A DNA stretch of 33,301 nucleotides, taken from positions 1 through 33,301 of the forward strand of contig CADBDA010000021.1 of the NCBI GenBank assembly GCA_902793295.1, given 5' to 3'. Below, piece after piece: positions 31,353 through 33,301 of this stretch. The notes beneath the pieces are model-generated. The model did no database searches. It saw only the letters and a program-made list of their open reading frames with translations, and was not told where the DNA came from. Numbering within the stretch: the stretch's first letter is position 1; the number at the start of each line of letters is the position of its first letter. The stretch is from an uncultured Bacteroidota bacterium. Its GTDB lineage: Bacteria; Bacteroidota; Bacteroidia; Bacteroidales; P3. Made by a program: the position numbers and the translations under genes.

Positions 31353-33209
31353 TCATTCGGACTGGAGCAGATGGAGGACCGTTTGGATGGATTTGTCGTC
31401 GGATTTTTTGACTTTTTTGTCCAGTTTTTTGACGTCCTCACTGCGGAGCGCGGCGATGATGCTCGTCTGGATGTCGATTTGCTGCTGTAGCCTGTCGAGG
31501 TCGGCAGCGCTAACGAAGGTGCGGTTGAGCATGTTGTAGTGGAGCTGGTATGCCTCGATGATATGCTCGCCATGCTTGACATCCATATTGACGATGATGT
31601 TATGGTTCTCGTCGAAGGCCTTGCGGAGTTCGATGAGACGGAGGTAGCGGTTCTGCTGAGACTCGATATTGTCGATGGAGGAGAGCACCTGAGCGGCAGA
31701 GAGGTCGCGGAGGCCGGCGGTCTGCTGATTGTAGTAGTTGGAATAATAGTTGTAGAGATCGAGGAACTTCGCCTTCTCGGCGGCGGCGAACACCTTGCTA
31801 TGGAGGGAGACGATGTCGGCATAGCGTTCCTGGACGTCGTTCCACTCGTTGCGGACCGGAACGCCATTGGAGACGGACCGATTGACCAAGTCAGTGGAGG
31901 GGAACTCATAGCTGTAGCTATTGTCTTTGCGGGAGATGGAGCACTTGCGCATGAAGAAGCCCAGACCGTTGGGATAGTCCACGTAGACATCGAAGCAAGC
32001 CGAGTCCACCTGGTTATCGCTGTTGTAGACGACTTCGGTGATTTCGTAGCGTTTGTCGTCGAGCGCTTTGCGCAGCCTGCTCTCGAACCTGTTGAAATTC
32101 TCGTCGCGCATTTTCTTTTGGACATTGTCCATGAGGGAAGGTATCCGGGCGAGGATAAGTTGACGTGTTGCGTTATTGAAATAGACGCTGGTTCTATAAT
32201 AATCGGAGGATCTGTAGCAGCAGCCGGTGTCGAGCGCTGCGCGGAGTTTTTTAAGATCGGAGATGTCCATGTTCTCCAATTGGGAGGAGAAATCGTTGTA
32301 GGAAGTCAGTTTCACCTCAGTGAGCATGCGTAAGCTGACATCGAGTTGGGAGAAGCGAGTGCTGCTGCGGGCGTAGAAGAGGAGGTTGAAGACTTCGTCG
32401 TCGTTGACCACTGTCAGGAAGTTCTCGCTGATGTTGCGTACGGTTATGTCGTCGAGCGTATAGCCCAAGTCGATGAGAGAGTCGTCGTCGATGATGCCGT
32501 TGGCATAGCGGTTGATGACATCCGATTCGTATTCGCCCACTTGGTAGATGTCGCCCTCGCGGTCGTAGTAGCGGTCGGTGATGACACCATTGCGGAAGGA
32601 GAGGCCAGTAACCTCGTCGTTGGTGATAGTGCCCGACGGGCGGTTGCGATCGTCGAAGGAGATGTGGTACTCATTTTCGAGGTCTCCGTTCTTAAAGAAC
32701 TTTTCGTCGTATTTGAGGAGGGTACCATCCTTGTAGCTGGCAGAGACGTTGCTCTTTAAAACGTTGGAGCCCTGGCGCATGTCGGCGACCAGTTTCCAAT
32801 TGTCGGTAGGGTTGCCGAGGGCGTAACGTCCGTTGAGTGTCAAGGTGGCGGAGATGTTCTGATTGCGGTTGATTTTGAGTTGTATATTGGTTACCGAATG
32901 ATAAGAGAAAGCCCCGTCGAGGCGGTCATCCTTGTAGTTCGCGTTGACCTTGCAGGAACGTTTGTCGGTGTAGGAGTCGATGTACTGACCGTAGGCGTAA
33001 AGGTCGTCCTTGTTGGATAGCGTCTGGTTGACGGTAGCAGCGCCATGCCACACCTTCTCGCCACTGTCGTCGAGGTAATAGTGGTTGGTGCCGGTGAAGG
33101 CAATGTCCCATTCGCCCTTGATAGGGACAGAAAATTTGCCGGTACGGACATTTTGGTTTTGAGCCGGGAGCGCCACGGCGAGGAAGACGAAGGAAAAAAA
33201 AGGGTTCAT
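31353..33209 (-). CDS. Exported protein of unknown function, 618 residues
   Basis: A large protein with no family that I recognise. Residues 1-17 look like a signal peptide hydrophobic core (FFSFVFLAVALPAQ) but with no basic residue before it, which is unusual. The N-terminal half (about 25-260) has repeating short beta hairpins with YKDGTL, FRNGVITDRYYDREG and GDLENEYHISF, reminiscent of MORN-variant repeats; this is only a resemblance. The C-terminal half (about 290-618) is helical, with coiled-coil-like stretches at about 500-618 and a Lys/Asp-rich end. The start codon overlaps the stop of a transposase fragment by 4 bases, so the true N-terminus may have been lost. No terminator is seen before the convergent GNAT-like gene. 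Confidence 0.6.
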   Translation of the reverse strand: MNPFFSFVFLAVALPAQNQNVRTGKFSVPIKGEWDIAFTGTNHYYLDDSGEKVWHGAATVNQTLSNKDDLYAYGQYIDSYTDKRSCKVNANYKDDRLDGAFSYHSVTNIQLKINRNQNISATLTLNGRYALGNPTDNWKLVADMRQGSNVLKSNVSASYKDGTLLKYDEKFFKNGDLENEYHISFDDRNRPSGTITNDEVTGLSFRNGVITDRYYDREGDIYQVGEYESDVINRYANGIIDDDSLIDLGYTLDDITVRNISENFLTVVNDDEVFNLLFYARSSTRFSQLDVSLRMLTEVKLTSYNDFSSQLENMDISDLKKLRAALDTGCCYRSSDYYRTSVYFNNATRQLILARIPSLMDNVQKKMRDENFNRFESRLRKALDDKRYEITEVVYNSDNQVDSACFDVYVDYPNGLGFFMRKCSISRKDNSYSYEFPSTDLVNRSVSNGVPVRNEWNDVQERYADIVSLHSKVFAAAEKAKFLDLYNYYSNYYNQQTAGLRDLSAAQVLSSIDNIESQQNRYLRLIELRKAFDENHNIIVNMDVKHGEHIIEAYQLHYNMLNRTFVSAADLDRLQQQIDIQTSIIAALRSEDVKKLDKKVKKSDDKSIQTVLHLLQSE

Positions 33210-33301
33210 CCGCTAAATGGATAGGTGGAGTCGTGTAGGGATAGGAGTTTGAGTTTGAAGAAGGGCATGTCTCGGTAGCCATAGGCTTGACGTTTCATAG
33301 T
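33206..33301 (-). mobile_element. C-terminal end of an ISAon1/ISL3-like transposase (cut by window edge)
   Basis: On the minus strand the last 31 codons of a gene run from the window edge to a TGA at 33208-33206 and read (T)MKRQAYGYRDMPFFKLKLL followed by SLHDSTYPFSG. The KRQAYGYRD...F.LKL...HD...Y.F.G pattern is the familiar C-terminus of Bacteroidota ISL3-type (ISAon1) transposases. Only the tail is visible, so I cannot tell whether the element is intact or a remnant. The stop overlaps the start codon of the 618-residue gene; no terminal inverted repeat could be identified. Confidence 0.7.

Overview
The window looks like a chromosomal segment from a member of the Bacteroidales (phylum Bacteroidota). 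Four things point there. Several promoters fit the Bacteroidota pattern TTTG, 19-21 bases, TAnnTTTG, and I saw no Shine-Dalgarno-like stretches before start codons. Two large exported proteins end in a type IX secretion (T9SS) type A sorting domain. The RNase H carries a viroplasmin-type N-terminal domain. The neutral gene mix (DUF308, DUF4292, THUMP-like methyltransferase, DUF2156) is typical of the order. Genus cannot be fixed from the sequence. I found no rRNA, tRNA, CRISPR array, prophage or defence locus; the only mobile-element trace is a transposase tail at the right edge.

Layout. 1-6530 (+): glycine C-acetyltransferase (kbl) coupled to a DUF308 membrane protein; sigma-54 (rpoN) coupled to an M23/LysM peptidoglycan peptidase; ribH and fmt; then an HU-type DNA-binding protein. 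6632-12112 (-): yicC, an ApbE lipoprotein, a T9SS cargo protein built of repeated Cys modules, the 23S rRNA methyltransferase rlmD, and rpmH (L34, 48 aa). 12306-15100 (+): a TPR-like protein with secG, then a RecD/Dda-like helicase. 15384-17933 (-): an 849-residue T9SS cargo protein. 18206-24607 (+): a TPR lipoprotein coupled to a DUF4292 lipoprotein, an exported protein of unknown function coupled to tadA, a sugar nucleotidyltransferase and a THUMP-like methyltransferase. 24833-28669 (+): rplM-rpsI, rpsB-tsf and rnhA. 28925-31322 (+): prmC, a DUF2156 protein and a GNAT-like protein. 31353-33209 (-): a 618-residue exported protein of unknown function whose start codon overlaps the stop of an ISAon1/ISL3-like transposase fragment.

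How the genes relate. Most are housekeeping: translation and its modification (rplM, rpsI, rpsB, tsf, rpmH, rlmD, tadA, fmt, prmC), export (secG, lipoproteins, two T9SS cargos), cell wall (M23/LysM) and nucleic-acid handling (HU, helicase, rnhA, yicC). Start-stop overlaps (kbl/DUF308, rpoN/M23, TPR/DUF4292, unknown/tadA, DUF2156/GNAT) suggest translational coupling within short operons.

The less ordinary content is between genes. Four intergenic stretches hold degenerate repeats with a period of about 9 bases, each with its own vocabulary. Other points of note are a nested double hairpin terminator, long leaders in front of rplM and rpsB, DnaA-box-like words in two AT-rich gaps, a terminator directly abutting rnhA, and the transposase/unknown gene junction. 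I did not find a convincing new multi-gene system.
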